NCBI RefSeq assembly: GCF_029784165.1
Contig: NC_073694.1
Coordinates: forward strand, 82,585,249-82,649,248
Source: Wyeomyia smithii
Lineage: Eukaryota; Arthropoda; Insecta; Diptera; Culicidae
DNA: 64,000 nucleotides
Direction: 5' to 3'
Below are positions 1 through 9,155 of this stretch, piece after piece. Positions within the stretch are counted from its first letter, which is position 1. Each line of letters opens with the position of its first letter. The translations under genes and the position numbers were made by a program. The notes beneath the pieces are model-generated. The model saw only the letters and a program-made list of their open reading frames with translations, was not told the DNA's origin and made no database searches.

Positions 1-283
1 TATAACGACCGCAATATAATCACCACTAATGCCAGTTCGGAGTTGACTGCTTCTGCATGCTGGTTCATGAAATTGTGATAAGAGTTAGTGTAGGGAAGCT
101 ATCACTTTTTACTTCTATCACTTAAACAGAAATGAAACTTATGTGTCACAGAGTGAGGATATCCATTTTTTCTCCAAATCCTTCATAAATTTTAGTGTGC
201 GCACTTCCGCAGAGAGAAATCACTTTTTGTCTGTAAAAAACGACTTTCAAACATAACTACATTGCATATGAAATATCGATGTA
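1..283. other. AT-rich sequence, nothing recognised
   Basis: This stretch has no convincing ORF, no inverted repeat and no recognisable element end. It runs to the TA dinucleotide at 282-283 that borders the mariner remnant. Confidence 0.5.
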
Positions 284-1204
284 AACGGTGATTTTTTAAG
301 AATTTTGTTTTTCTTTAAAAAAAACGCATAAAAATTACAAAACTGTATGAAATCTTTATTTGAGCCGATAAATTGGTTTATTCCATTTACTTTTTAAAGA
401 TAATTTCATTCAAATGTTGGCCACGACTACGTTTTAAATGGTCCATACGAAAAGTCCAATTTTGGGTCACTTTTTCGAGCATTTCGGCTGGTATCTCGCG
501 AATAACGCGAGTAATGTTGTCTTCCAAGGCTGGAATTGTTGTTGGCTTATCCGCATAGACGAGAGACTTAACGTAGTCCCACAAAAAATAATCTAGCGGT
601 GTTAAATCGCATGATCTAGGCAGCCAATTCACCGGTCCATTTCGTGAGATGGATTGCTCACCGAACTCATTCCGCAATATGTCCATTGATTCGCGCGATG
701 TGTGGCTCGTTGCTCCGTCTTGCTGAAACCACATGTCAACAAGACCCAGCTCTTCCATTTCCGGCAAAAAAATTCAGAAATCATCGCGCGATAGCGAGCG
801 CCATTGACCGTAACGTTGCGATTTTGATCATCTTTGAAGAAGTACGGACCAGTGATGCCTCCAGCGTGTAAACCGCACCAAACCGTGCATTTTTCTGGGT
901 GCATTGGCGATTCTTGTATTACCTCTGGTTGCGATCCAAATGCGGCAATTTTGCTTATTAACATACCCATTTAACCAGAAATTAACTTCGTCACTGAACA
1001 CGATTTTTCGGTAAAAAAGTGGATTTTCGGCAAGTTGTTCTAAGGCCCGTTCACCAAAAATTCGACGCTGCGGCAAGTCGTAGTCTGTTCATGGTGAAAT
1101 GGCAAACCGAACTGAGTACATTAGACTTTGACAGCTGTCAGAATTCCCGCGTGATCTGTCAAATCTGAATACACGAAAAACCAAATAGCATGAAAATCAC
1201 CCTT
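284..1204 (-). mobile_element. Tc1/mariner-superfamily remnant, DD41D type
   Basis: A 921-bp element is flanked by TA on both sides (282-283 and 1205-1206). Its ends are imperfect inverted repeats: AACGGTGATTTTT at the left, and AAGGGTGATTTTC at the right when read on the minus strand. The interior encodes the catalytic part of a transposase on the minus strand. The N-terminal DNA-binding region is missing, so this is an internally deleted, inactive copy. TA target use is diagnostic of the superfamily. Confidence 0.85.
387..1085 (-). pseudogene. mariner-like (DD41D) transposase, truncated and frameshifted
   Basis: Three overlapping reading frames together give the catalytic core of a mariner-type transposase. 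In order they carry FSDEVNFW (first Asp), WFQQDGATSHT (second Asp) and CDLTPLDYFLW (third Asp). Exactly 41 residues lie between the second and third aspartates, the spacing of the DD41D (rosa-like) group. Frame changes fall near 935 and 765. The helix-turn-helix N-terminus is absent. All three catalytic aspartates remain, but the gene cannot make a working enzyme. The C-terminus HLNEIIFKK is intact and ends 103 bp from the element end. Confidence 0.85.
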
Positions 1205-1430
1205 TATTTTGAATTTTATTGTTTTTCTACCACTTTAAAAGTTTTAAGTAGTTGTAATTCACGCAATTTTGACTAAACACAATAGGGATTAGCCGTCGGA
1301 CCATGCTCCTATTTTTTCTTCTGAGTACTGTGTATTCAAAGATTGATAGCGCTAAAGTCGGATTGATTTACGAGCATTACTTTTATTTCACTCGGACGTT
1401 GGACAAACGATGAGTTTTGAAATCTACGTT

Positions 1431-1615
1431 ATAACAAAAACATCATATCAAGAAGATAACAAATGCAATCCGAATGCACTGGCAGGACTGTCACATACGT
1501 ACACAATGTCTTCGTAGCGATGTAATTACCACCACGTTCATGGCAAGCTTCTACCTTTAATAGATGGATCGATCCAGATATGGCAGTCTCCTTGATAAGA
1601 TGTTTTTTGTTATAG
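1431..1615. mobile_element. small MITE-like element
   Basis: About 185 bp is bounded by inverted repeats of roughly 24 bp. The left end reads TATAACAAAAACATCATATC and the right end, on the minus strand, TATAACAAAAAACATCTTAT. There is no coding potential. The target duplication is probably TA but is not certain. Confidence 0.55.
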
Positions 1616-1924
1616 CAACACTGCAAAATATTATTCACCGCAAGTTTCTGTCAACATCATCCTTTTGACATGTATACTGTAAAGGAAAACGATTGCAATT
1701 CACAACTACTCAAAAAGATTTTAAAGGCTGTTCGCACATATGTGAACTCTCATAGGCAATTGTCAAAATGTGCGTGATAACAGAAGGAAAAATATTTCTT
1801 TTCCTTTTTTCTCATGCCAAAATCAAATACATATACATATTCCGAATGAAACTGAACGAAAAACATGAAGGAGAGGAAGATTAAGTCCAAATGGTATAGA
1901 ATCCACAAATGATCGACTTAGAGC
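1616..1924. other. unassigned spacer
   Basis: AT-rich sequence between the small MITE and the hairpin. No coding or repeat structure was recognised. Confidence 0.4.
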
Positions 1925-1977
1925 CACCACTTCGAATCTTCAGAAGCACAAGAAGCTTCTGAAGATTCGAAGTGGTG
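1925..1977. repeat. perfect 23-bp inverted repeat (hairpin)
   Basis: The arms 1925-1947 and 1955-1977 are perfect inverted repeats with a 7-nt spacer. The left arm starts CACCACTTCGAATC. A transcript from either strand would fold into a tight hairpin. It lies about 200 bp beyond the 3' end of the RTE remnant, and its relation to that element is unknown. Confidence 0.85.
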
Positions 1978-2149
1978 CCTCGAAGTCGGCCGTTTGTGGC
2001 TTCAATACCGTTTCACCCTGAAAAGTTCGACGGCCAATCTTCTGCAACGTCAAGCTCAACAAACAAAGTGAATTGAACAACATAGTTCGTTTTTTGAGTG
2101 TGGAATCACGTCTAATACTGTTTCATTTTTTAATTGTCTTCATAAACAT

Positions 2150-3495
2150 TGTTCTTATTTTTTTACTTTTATGGCGACAGATCCTATGCCGAATCCAGAA
2201 TACGTCTCCACAAAACTCGGTCTTGGGTTGCTACTCTCCAGTCTCCCCTAACACCCGCTGCTCTGGCATCCTCGTCGGCAGCACACATCCAGCACGTGCG
2301 CGGTCTGCCTCGAAGTCGTCCACCTCTATCCGGTTCTCTGCTAAATATTATCTTTGCCGGTCGCTCATCCGCCATCCGTGCTACATGGCCAGCTCACTGT
2401 AACCTGCCGTGTTTCATCAGCTTGACAATATAAGCGTATTTGTATACTTCGTACAGCTCGTGATTCATGCGCCTGCGCCACACCCCGTTCTCTAGTTTGC
2501 TTCCGAGTATTGATCGCAGGATTCTACGCTCGAAGACCCCAAGCGCTCGTCGATCGGCCTCCTTCCACGTCCACGATTCATGTCCGTAGAGCGCCACCGG
2601 GAGGATCAGAGTCCTATAGAGCGCAAATTTCGTACGGATCTGTAGACTACCGGACCTAAACTGGCTACGCAATCCGTAATAAGCTCTATTCGCCGCCGCA
2701 ATCCGCCTCTTCACCTCGCGGCTCACCTCGTTGTCACATGTCACGAGAGTACCAAGATAAACAAATTCGTCGACCACTTCGAAAGTATTCCCATCCATCT
2801 CCACCGCAGCAGCAACACCCGTAGAACTACCACGCTCTCTTCCAGCCACCATGTACTTCGTTTTGGCAGTGTTTATGGTGAGCCAATCCAATTCTCGTAG
2901 CTTCCCTTTTGAGAGCCGTAAAGGTCTCCTCAACTGCTCTACGGTTAAATCCAATTATATCAATGTCGTCCGCAAAGCCCAGAAGCATGTGAGACTTAGT
3001 GATGATGGTGCCACTCCTCTGCACACCTGCCCTTCGTATTGCACCTTCCAAAGCTGTGTTGAACAGCGAGTTCGAGAGCCCGTCACCTTGCTTCAGACCA
3101 TCCAACGTCACAAACGCGTCCGAAAATTCGCCCGCTGTCCTGACGCATGATGTGAAACCGTCAAGCGTCGCACGTAATAGTTTAATTAGTTTTGCTGGGA
3201 AACCATAAATAATAAATAATGCTAGAGCACATTATTCGCCAAAGCTCGTTGCGTTTCACTGTGTCGTACGCCGCCTTAAAGTCTATGAACAGATGATGCG
3301 TCTGCAAGTTGGGTTCTCGAAACTTGTCGAGAATCTGTCTCAAGGTAAACAATCTGGTCCGTTGTAGATCGCCCCACTCGAAAATTGCATTGGTATTCTC
3401 CAACAAAGGCTTCCTGCAATGGCCTCAGTCGCTGGAACAGGATACTGGAGAGAATTTTGTAAGCGGAATTGAGGAGGGTTATGCCTCTATAATTA
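2150..3495 (-). mobile_element. RTE-type LINE, 3' half (continues at 9155-11440)
   Basis: This is the 3' half of a minus-strand RTE-type non-LTR element. It is separated from its 5' half by the CR1-like insertion at 3496-9154. At the left break the frame resumes with NYRGITLLNSAYKILS. At the right break the RTE sequence stops at DCSN, so the two halves join into DCSNYRG across a shared TTA at 3493-3495 and 9155-9157. The 3' end lies just past the stop near 2184 and is A-rich. Confidence 0.8.
2184..3493 (-). pseudogene. RTE reverse transcriptase, C-terminal half, decayed
   Basis: The fragments read in order: NYRGITLLNSA, the RT segment HHLFIDFKAAYDTVKRNELW, GLKQGDGLSNSLFN, the catalytic FADDIDIIG, and the C-terminal LYGHESWTWKEADRRALGVF and RRRMNHELYEV. 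The frame changes several times, near 3420, 3230 and 2880. A nonsense codon replaces Trp in RLQ-stop-AGHVARM near 2390. The last part, to 2184, is rich in Arg and Asp. RT in this family copies the element RNA at a nick made by its endonuclease. This copy is dead. Confidence 0.85.
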
Positions 3496-3670
3496 GTTTG
3501 TATTTGTATTTGTATTTGCATATAATTCATCTAACCTAGGTTTACATGAATGATTGTCAAAATCGTTTAAAATAATCGACATTTATTAAGTAGTTGCCTA
3601 AACTTATATGGCGGCACACCAAAATCGTGAAGGTCTTCCACCTTAAGGAATGTACGAATGCAGGAGGCTA
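3496..3670 (-). mobile_element. CR1-like LINE, 3' end (continues at 6210-9154)
   Basis: The last ~36 codons of the CR1-like ORF2 continue here after the R1 insertion. They contain ASCIRTFLKVEDLHDFGVPP and stop near 3574. A short 3' UTR follows and ends in a tandem tail of about four ATACAA-type units at 3496-3520. Short tandem repeats at the 3' end are typical of the CR1 clade. The tail abuts RTE sequence at 3495. Confidence 0.75.
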
Positions 3671-3682
3671 GAGGTTCGTTGT
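3671..3682 (+). repeat. target-site duplication of the R1 element, left copy
   Basis: GAGGTTCGTTGT is repeated exactly at 6210-6221, immediately after the poly(A) tail of the R1-type element. It marks the R1 insertion into the CR1-like ORF2 (Tyr-Asn-Glu-Pro-Leu codons). Confidence 0.92.
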
Positions 3683-3683
3683 C

Positions 3684-5915
3684 TGGTGGACGGACGCGAT
3701 AGCCAACCTTCGCAGTGCGTGCCTCCGTGCAAGACGGAGGATGCAGCGTGCGCGAAACGAAGAAGAGAGGACAGAGCGCCGCGCAGCATTCAGTTCGGCA
3801 AGATCGATGCTAAAGAGTGCGATAAAGGCCAGCAAGAGGGCCTGCTTCGATAGGCTATGTGCGAGTGCCAATACAAATCCGTGGGGTGACGCCTACAGGA
3901 TCGTAATGGCCAAGACTAAAGGCGCGCTGGCGCCTGCAGAGCGATCACCAGCGATGCTGGAGCGTATCATCGAGGGACTCTTTCCACGCCACGAGCCAAG
4001 TCCTTGGCCTCCGGCGGTCGAGTCTCACGTCCGACGTTCCAGTATCTCAGACATAGACCAGAGATGGTCGGCCAACCTGCCGAGCATCCAATCCGTGAGC
4101 GACGACAGCCGTGTCGAGGCAGGGGAGGAGGCAAGGGTTACGAATGAGGAACTCATCGTGATCGCCAAATCCCTAAAGGTGAGCAAGGCACCGGGACCGG
4201 ATGGTATCCCTAACCTGGCGATCAGGCTGGCGATAAAAACGGCCCCCGGGCTGTTCAGGGCAGTCATGCAGAGGTGCCTGGATGACTGTCTCTTTCCGGA
4301 CAGGTGGAAGCGGCAGAGACTGGTCTTATTGCCGAAGGCTGGGAAACCGCCAGGGGACCCATCGGCATATAGGCCTATCTGCCTGCTGGACACCGCGGGC
4401 AAGGTGCTTGAGAGGATCATCCTCAACAGACTGGTGAGGTACACGGAGGGTGTACACGGTCTGGCAAGTAACCAGTTCGGCTTCCGGAAGGGCAGGTCCA
4501 CGCTGGACGCAATCTCTTCCGTCATCAAGACGGCGGAGGTAGCAATCCAGCGCAAGAGAAGGGGAATACGCTACTGCGCAATCGTCACGCTCGACGTGAA
4601 GAATGCGTTCAATAGTGCCAGTTGGGACTCCATAGCGCTCGCGCTCAGGAGCATCCATGTACCGGTGTCGCTGTACAAGATTCTGGAAAATTATTTCCAG
4701 AATCGAGTACTTGTTTACGACACAGAGGAGGGTCAGAAGTGCGTCCCAATTACCGCAGGAGTTCCGCAAGGTTCTATCCTGGGCCCGGTGTTGTGGAATG
4801 TCATGTATGACGGAGTGTTAAAACTCAAATTCCCTGTAGGGGTTGTGATCGTCGGCTTTGCAGACGACATAACGCTGGAGGTTTACGGCGAGTCTATCGA
4901 GGAGGTCGAGTTGACGGCCGCGCACTGTATACGCAAGGTCGAGGACTGGATGCGCTCCAGGAAACTGGAGCTCGCGCATCATAAGACGGAGGTCATGGTT
5001 GTGAACAACCGTAAATCGGAGCAACAGGCGGTGGTCAGAGTCGGAGACTGCACCATCACCTCGAAGCGATCCCTGAAGCTCTTGGGGGTTATGGTGGACG
5101 ACAAGCTCACGTTCGGGAGTCACGTCGACTATGCCTGTAAGAGGGCCTCATCGGCTATTGCAGCACTATCTCGTATGATGTCCAATAGCTCAGCGGTTTA
5201 TGGCAGCAAGCGAAGACTTCTTGCCAGCGTGGTTTCGTCCATACTTAGGTATGGTGGGCCAGTGTGGTCCAGAGCGCTAGGTACTAACAGTTACCGTGGC
5301 AAACTGGAAAGTACCTACAGGCTCATGTGCCTGAGAGTTGCGAGTGCGTATCGTACGGTGTCATACGATGCAATATGTGTCTTGTCCGGCATGATGCCTA
5401 TCAGCATCGCCATCAAGGAGGACAGAGAGTGTTTCGACCAACGTGACACAAGGGGCATACGAGGTACCAGAAGGTCATTCTCGATGCTCCGTTGGCAGAG
5501 GGAATGGTCTAATTCCACAAAGGGCAGATGGACGCACCGACTCATACCGGAGATATCCGGCTGGGTCGGGAGACGACATGGCGAAGTGAACTTTCACCTG
5601 ACACAAATCCTGTCAGGCCATGGTTGTTTCAGGCAATATCTGCACAGGTTCGGACACGCGGTGTCCCCCATGTGTCCCGAGTGCGTGGAGGAGGAGGAGA
5701 CTGCTGAGCACGTCTTCTTCGTATGCCCCCGTTTCGTAAGAGCGCGGAGCAACATGAGGGCTGTGAGCGGGCCTGGCACTACTCCAGACAACCTAGTCCG
5801 GAGGATGTGCGACGACCCGGACATCTGGAACGCGGTCTGTGCGGCCGCCTCTCAGATTGTTCTGGAGCTGCAACGTGTGTGGCGGGTCAACCACCAACAC
5901 GCCAGTGGTAGCTAA
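3684..5915 (+). CDS. R1-type reverse transcriptase, N-terminally truncated
   Basis: The frame is open from the 5' junction (Trp-Trp-Thr-Asp) through an internal ATG at 3741 to the stop at 5913-5915. It encodes RT of the non-LTR type: the entry motif KAPGPDGIPN, the finger motif YRPICLLDTAGKVLE, FGFRKGRSTLDAI, the first catalytic Asp in VTLDVKNAFNSA, GVPQGSILGPVLWNV and the catalytic FADDITLE. The C-terminus has a cysteine-histidine motif of the R1/R2 kind (CPEC, then H, then C, near 5680-5735). The region is GC-richer than its surroundings, as in other R1 families. No frameshift or stop was seen, but without an endonuclease it cannot move itself. Confidence 0.92.
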   Translation, partial: WWTDAIANLRSACLRARRRMQRARNEEERTERRAAFSSARSMLKSAIKASKRACFDRLCASANTNPWGDAYRIVMAKTKGALAPAERSPAMLERIIEGLFPRHEPSPWPPAVESHVRRSSISDIDQRWSANLPSIQSVSDDSRVEAGEEARVTNEELIVIAKSLKVSKAPGPDGIPNLAIRLAIKTAPGLFRAVMQRCLDDCLFPDRWKRQRLVLLPKAGKPPGDPSAYRPICLLDTAGKVLERIILNRLVRYTEGVHGLASNQFGFRKGRSTLDAISSVIKTAEVAIQRKRRGIRYCAIVTLDVKNAFNSASWDSIALALRSIHVPVSLYKILENYFQNRVLVYDTEEGQKCVPITAGVPQGSILGPVLWNVMYDGVLKLKFPVGVVIVGFADDITLEVYGESIEEVELTAAHCIRKVEDWMRSRKLELAHHKTEVMVVNNRKSEQQAVVRVGDCTITSKRSLKLLGVMVDDKLTFGSHVDYACKRASSAIAALSRMMSNSSAVYGSKRRLLASVVSSILRYGGPVWSRALGTNSYRGKLESTYRLMCLRVASAYRTVSYDAICVLSGMMPISIAIKEDRECFDQRDTRGIRGTRRSFSMLRWQREWSNSTKGRWTHRLIPEISGWVGRRHGEVNFHLTQILSGHGCFRQYLHRFGHAVSPMCPECVEEEETAEHVFFVCPRFVRARSNMRAVSGPGTTPDNLVRRMCDDPDIWNAVCAAASQIVLELQRVWRVNHQHASGS

Positions 5916-6209
5916 TTACCAGTCTCCAGGTAGTTAGCTAGGAGGTTATAAGAGTAAAGAGGGTGCATCACGCACAAAAGCCACTTCCCGACGTAATACT
6001 TAACAGTCGTTCCGGGAAGACCAGGGCTGGAGACTGGAGGGGTTTTAGTGGGTCGGGACAGGGATAAGTAGGTGTCTGGGGGAGTGTAACTACCCCAGCA
6101 TCTCTCCCCTAGTCTCATCCCCACACCCTGAGTTCTCTTCTCAGGTGTCTGTTTGCAGATTTCCCCGCCACCTTTAAAAAAAAATAAAAAAAAAAAAAAA
6201 AAAAAAAAA
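5916..6209 (+). other. 3' UTR and poly(A) tail of the R1 element
   Basis: About 260 nt of non-coding sequence follows the RT stop and ends in an almost pure A run interrupted by one T near 6185. It directly precedes the second copy of the target duplication. Confidence 0.85.
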
Positions 6210-6221
6210 GAGGTTCGTTGT

Positions 6222-8585
6222 ATCCAAACGTAGTGCGATGAAAACTAGGTTGTAGCAAACCAGTAGATCGTAGACTGCGTTGCGAAGCACGAAAGTTTAA
6301 CAGTGACAAAAGTTTCGGGGAGTCGATTTCACCATTAATAACTTTAGCAACAAAAAGCGCTTGCTCAATTTTCCTGCGTCGATCAAGAGTATCGAGTCCA
6401 AGCAGAAGACAGCGATCAGGATAAGGAGGCAGGTTAATTGGATCCCACCAAGGCAAGTTTCTCAATGCAAAACGGATGAACCTCTTTTGCACACGTTCGA
6501 TACGAATAGTCCATACCAGTTGATTAGGGCACCAAACCATGCTTGCGTTTTCGAGAATAGGCCGAACCAATGAGCAATACAGTGCTTTCAAGCAGTAAGG
6601 GTCGTTGAAATCACGAGCTATTTTGGAGATGAAGCCAAGCTGACGTGTGGCTTTAGCAATGATGTTCGAGCGATGCAAATTAAAAGAAAGTTTCGTGTCC
6701 AATAAAACTCCAAGGTCGTTAATGTGATCCACCCTCTCAAGTTTCTGATCGTCAATATGATAGTCGAAAACTATTGGATTCAACTTGCGATGAAAAGTTA
6801 TAACGCGGCATTTGGAGACACTCAGAAATAACCAGTTTTTACGGCACCAGCCTACAAATATGTCCAAGAGCTTTTGTAAACGGCGACAATCATCAACGGT
6901 GCGTACTTCGAGGTATAATTTCAGGTCGTCAGCATATATTAGTTTTACACCAGCACCTAACAGCAAGGTCACATCATTGAAAAACAATGTAAATAGTAGG
7001 GGGCCCATATTGCTTCCCTGTGGAACAACTGAGTTATTCGTAAATGAAGATGAACAGCAAGTTTCAATTTTTACGCGCAGTACTCTACTGCGTAGATAGG
7101 AGCTCAACCATGCAGTGAATTTCTGGGAGGCACCGAGTCGCGAAATTTTCTCAAGCAGTATATAATGATCAATTTTGTCAAACGCAGCTTTCAGGTCCGT
7201 GTATATTGCATCAACTTGGGCTTTTCGTTCTATGTTGGAGATGCATGTCGTTGTAAAATCGAAAATATTGGTGCTAACGGACCGGCCGGGCATAAATCCA
7301 TGCTGCTCAGTAGAAATGTAGTTTTTAACACGAGATAAAACAAACGTACTCACGATTATTTCAAACAGTTTAGAAGCGGCCGAAAGGCTAGTTATTCCTC
7401 GATAGTTCCTCACGTTCCGACGATCTCCACTTTTGAATACCGGAAACATGAAGGATTGTTTCCAAATTTCAGGAAATTGACCTTGTTCGAAAGACTTGTT
7501 AAAAATACATGACAAAGGTTCAGCCAAAACAGGTGCGCAACGACCAAATATTACCGCCGGGATACCATCACAAAGCGGCATTCATTCGGCGGTATTCATC
7601 ACTCGATAGTTTAAAGTTGCGTTTCGTTTCACAGGTTTTCCAACGACGATATCTACGCTGCCAACAATTACGTTCTCGTTTTAGCGCACGTAAATGCTGG
7701 GTGGACCAGGGAGGGGAAGCGGGTGCCTTAACCAGTGGCAAATTCGAACTTAACCACTGGTACATGGTATCGCAAAATATCGCAGCCATATCGTCAACGT
7801 TATCTTGCTCTTGTAGAATGGTCCAATTTAGGCTCGTCAGGTGGTCAGTAAAAGCAGTAAAGTCTAGTTTACGGTAATTTAGCACTCTAACAAATTCTCG
7901 ATCGGGGGAACAAAAGACCAAGTCCAGTGTACGGCCCAGATGGTTGCGCTCATTATTTGCTTGGCGGAGATTCAAGTAGTTCATACCATCGATTAACGCT
8001 GAAGCAGCAGCAGAAAGTTGAGATGAACTGTTATACATCATACCGTCGTCACTGTTGTCCCAAACTATGCGTGGCTGGTTATAATCGCCACAAATCAGAA
8101 CTACTTCATCGTTCACTGGGTACTCACTATTACTACATAGCTCCGCAATTGAGGCAATATGCGAATCGATCACATTAACCAGCTGGCTTTTGTCAGGAGG
8201 GATGTACACACCACATATTAACAGTTTTAAACCACGAATTGAGACACGCACGCACACTTGCTCCAAGCAACGACCATTAATTGTTTCAGCAATTGAGCTG
8301 CTGTGTTCATTCCCAACAGCAATCAAAACTCCACCAAAGCTTCTTTTACCACTATTAAAAATATTGCGATCACAACGGAAAACGTTATATGAAGATCCAA
8401 ACAGTTGCATTGATTTGATGCGGTCGTCGAGTCCGGTCTCTGTCAAGATAATAATATCGTAGTCGCATTCAGACATCGTCAAGTAAATATCGTCAATTTT
8501 AGTCTGTAGGCCTCTTACATTCTGGTAGTAGCAGGAAATCTCATTACCATTACCCGCATCAAGCACATAATCAGCCGGAGGGAAG
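6222..8585 (-). pseudogene. CR1-like ORF2 (endonuclease-RT), internal deletion, split by R1
   Basis: The N-terminal endonuclease begins with YYQNVRGLQTKIDDIYLTMS and contains ILTETGLDD, GGVLIAVG and ICGDYNQPRI, the usual APE-type motifs. At about 7575 the linker (SSDEYRRMNAAL) jumps into the RT (DGIPAVIFGRC) in another frame. Compared with the related element at 39-42 kb, about 130 residues are missing there. The RT has NYRGITSLSAASKLFE, HGFMPGRSVSTN, YTDLKAAFDKID, VVPQGSNMGPLL and IYADDLKLYLE. The C-terminus continues across the R1 insertion to 3574. The deletion plus the insertion make it inactive. Confidence 0.85.
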
Positions 8586-8586
8586 G

Positions 8587-9154
8587 TTACAGTATGTCCA
8601 TCCTCACCGGTGGGGCCGTAACAAGCAAGCGATTCGGGTTTTTTGGACGATCAACAAATTCACGGAATAACATACCGACAGGCCAAGACGATGGATTTAA
8701 TGCATTCGGTTTCAAGTCTGGATCTAAACCGATTTTGTAGGACACGAATGACATGTTGGAGACGTCTTTCCCTTTGGGGACAAGCCGTATCACATCGACT
8801 GGATCAGTAATATTCAAACAGCGGGACACAATATTCTGTACGTCACTGTTTGGTAGTAGCGGATTCAAGCGTGAAAGATAAAGCCAAAATTTGTTGACGT
8901 TGGGAGCGATCGAGGAAACAGGGAGATCACTCAAATCAATAGCGTTTGTGCCACAATCGGACTGGATTTCTGCGATCATATTTTCATCAATGCGCCTACG
9001 TTTCATAGTGCGGTTAGACCAAACAGGCGTTTTTGGCGTGGGTACAGGCCAATCTAGTTGTTGCTTGATTGATAATTTATCAATTTTTTTGTTCAGCGCT
9101 TCAACTACGTCGGAAAGTTGCTGAACTTTAGCTGGTAAATCAGTTGGGTTTGGG
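8587..9154 (-). pseudogene. CR1-like ORF1, C-terminal part
   Basis: The frame is open from the RTE junction. It includes a coiled segment (DLPAKVQQLSDVVEALNKKI) followed by a basic stretch MKRRRIDE and a C-terminal domain with WLYLSRLNPLLP and SFVSYKIGLD. The stop near 8587 overlaps the start of ORF2. ORF1 products of this group bind element RNA. The N-terminus, where a PHD-like finger is expected, was lost by 5' truncation. Confidence 0.7.
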
Positions 9155-9155
9155 T

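Larger units (their letters stand above)
3683..6209 (+). mobile_element. R1-clade non-LTR retrotransposon, 5'-truncated
   Basis: The element is bounded by a 12-bp target-site duplication and ends in a poly(A) tail of about 35 nt (6174-6209). It begins inside the linker between endonuclease and RT, so the endonuclease and any ORF1 are lost. A 5' truncation with a 3' poly(A) is the usual result of incomplete target-primed reverse transcription. Its RT frame is open to the break, which suggests a fairly recent insertion. Confidence 0.9.
6210..9154 (-). mobile_element. CR1-like LINE, main part (3' end at 3496-3670)
   Basis: A minus-strand element with the end of ORF1 and a nearly complete ORF2. 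It is inserted in the RTE element at 9154/9155 and is itself split by R1 at 6210. The 5' end is truncated inside ORF1. CR1/Jockey-group membership is judged from the ORF2 motifs, the short tandem 3' tail and similarity to the element at 39.0-44.0 kb. The clade assignment is tentative. Confidence 0.75.

Noticed and set aside
2073..2433. Plus-strand ORFs with Ser/Arg-rich products
   Set aside because: They overlap the minus-strand RTE C-terminus, which has clear family motifs.
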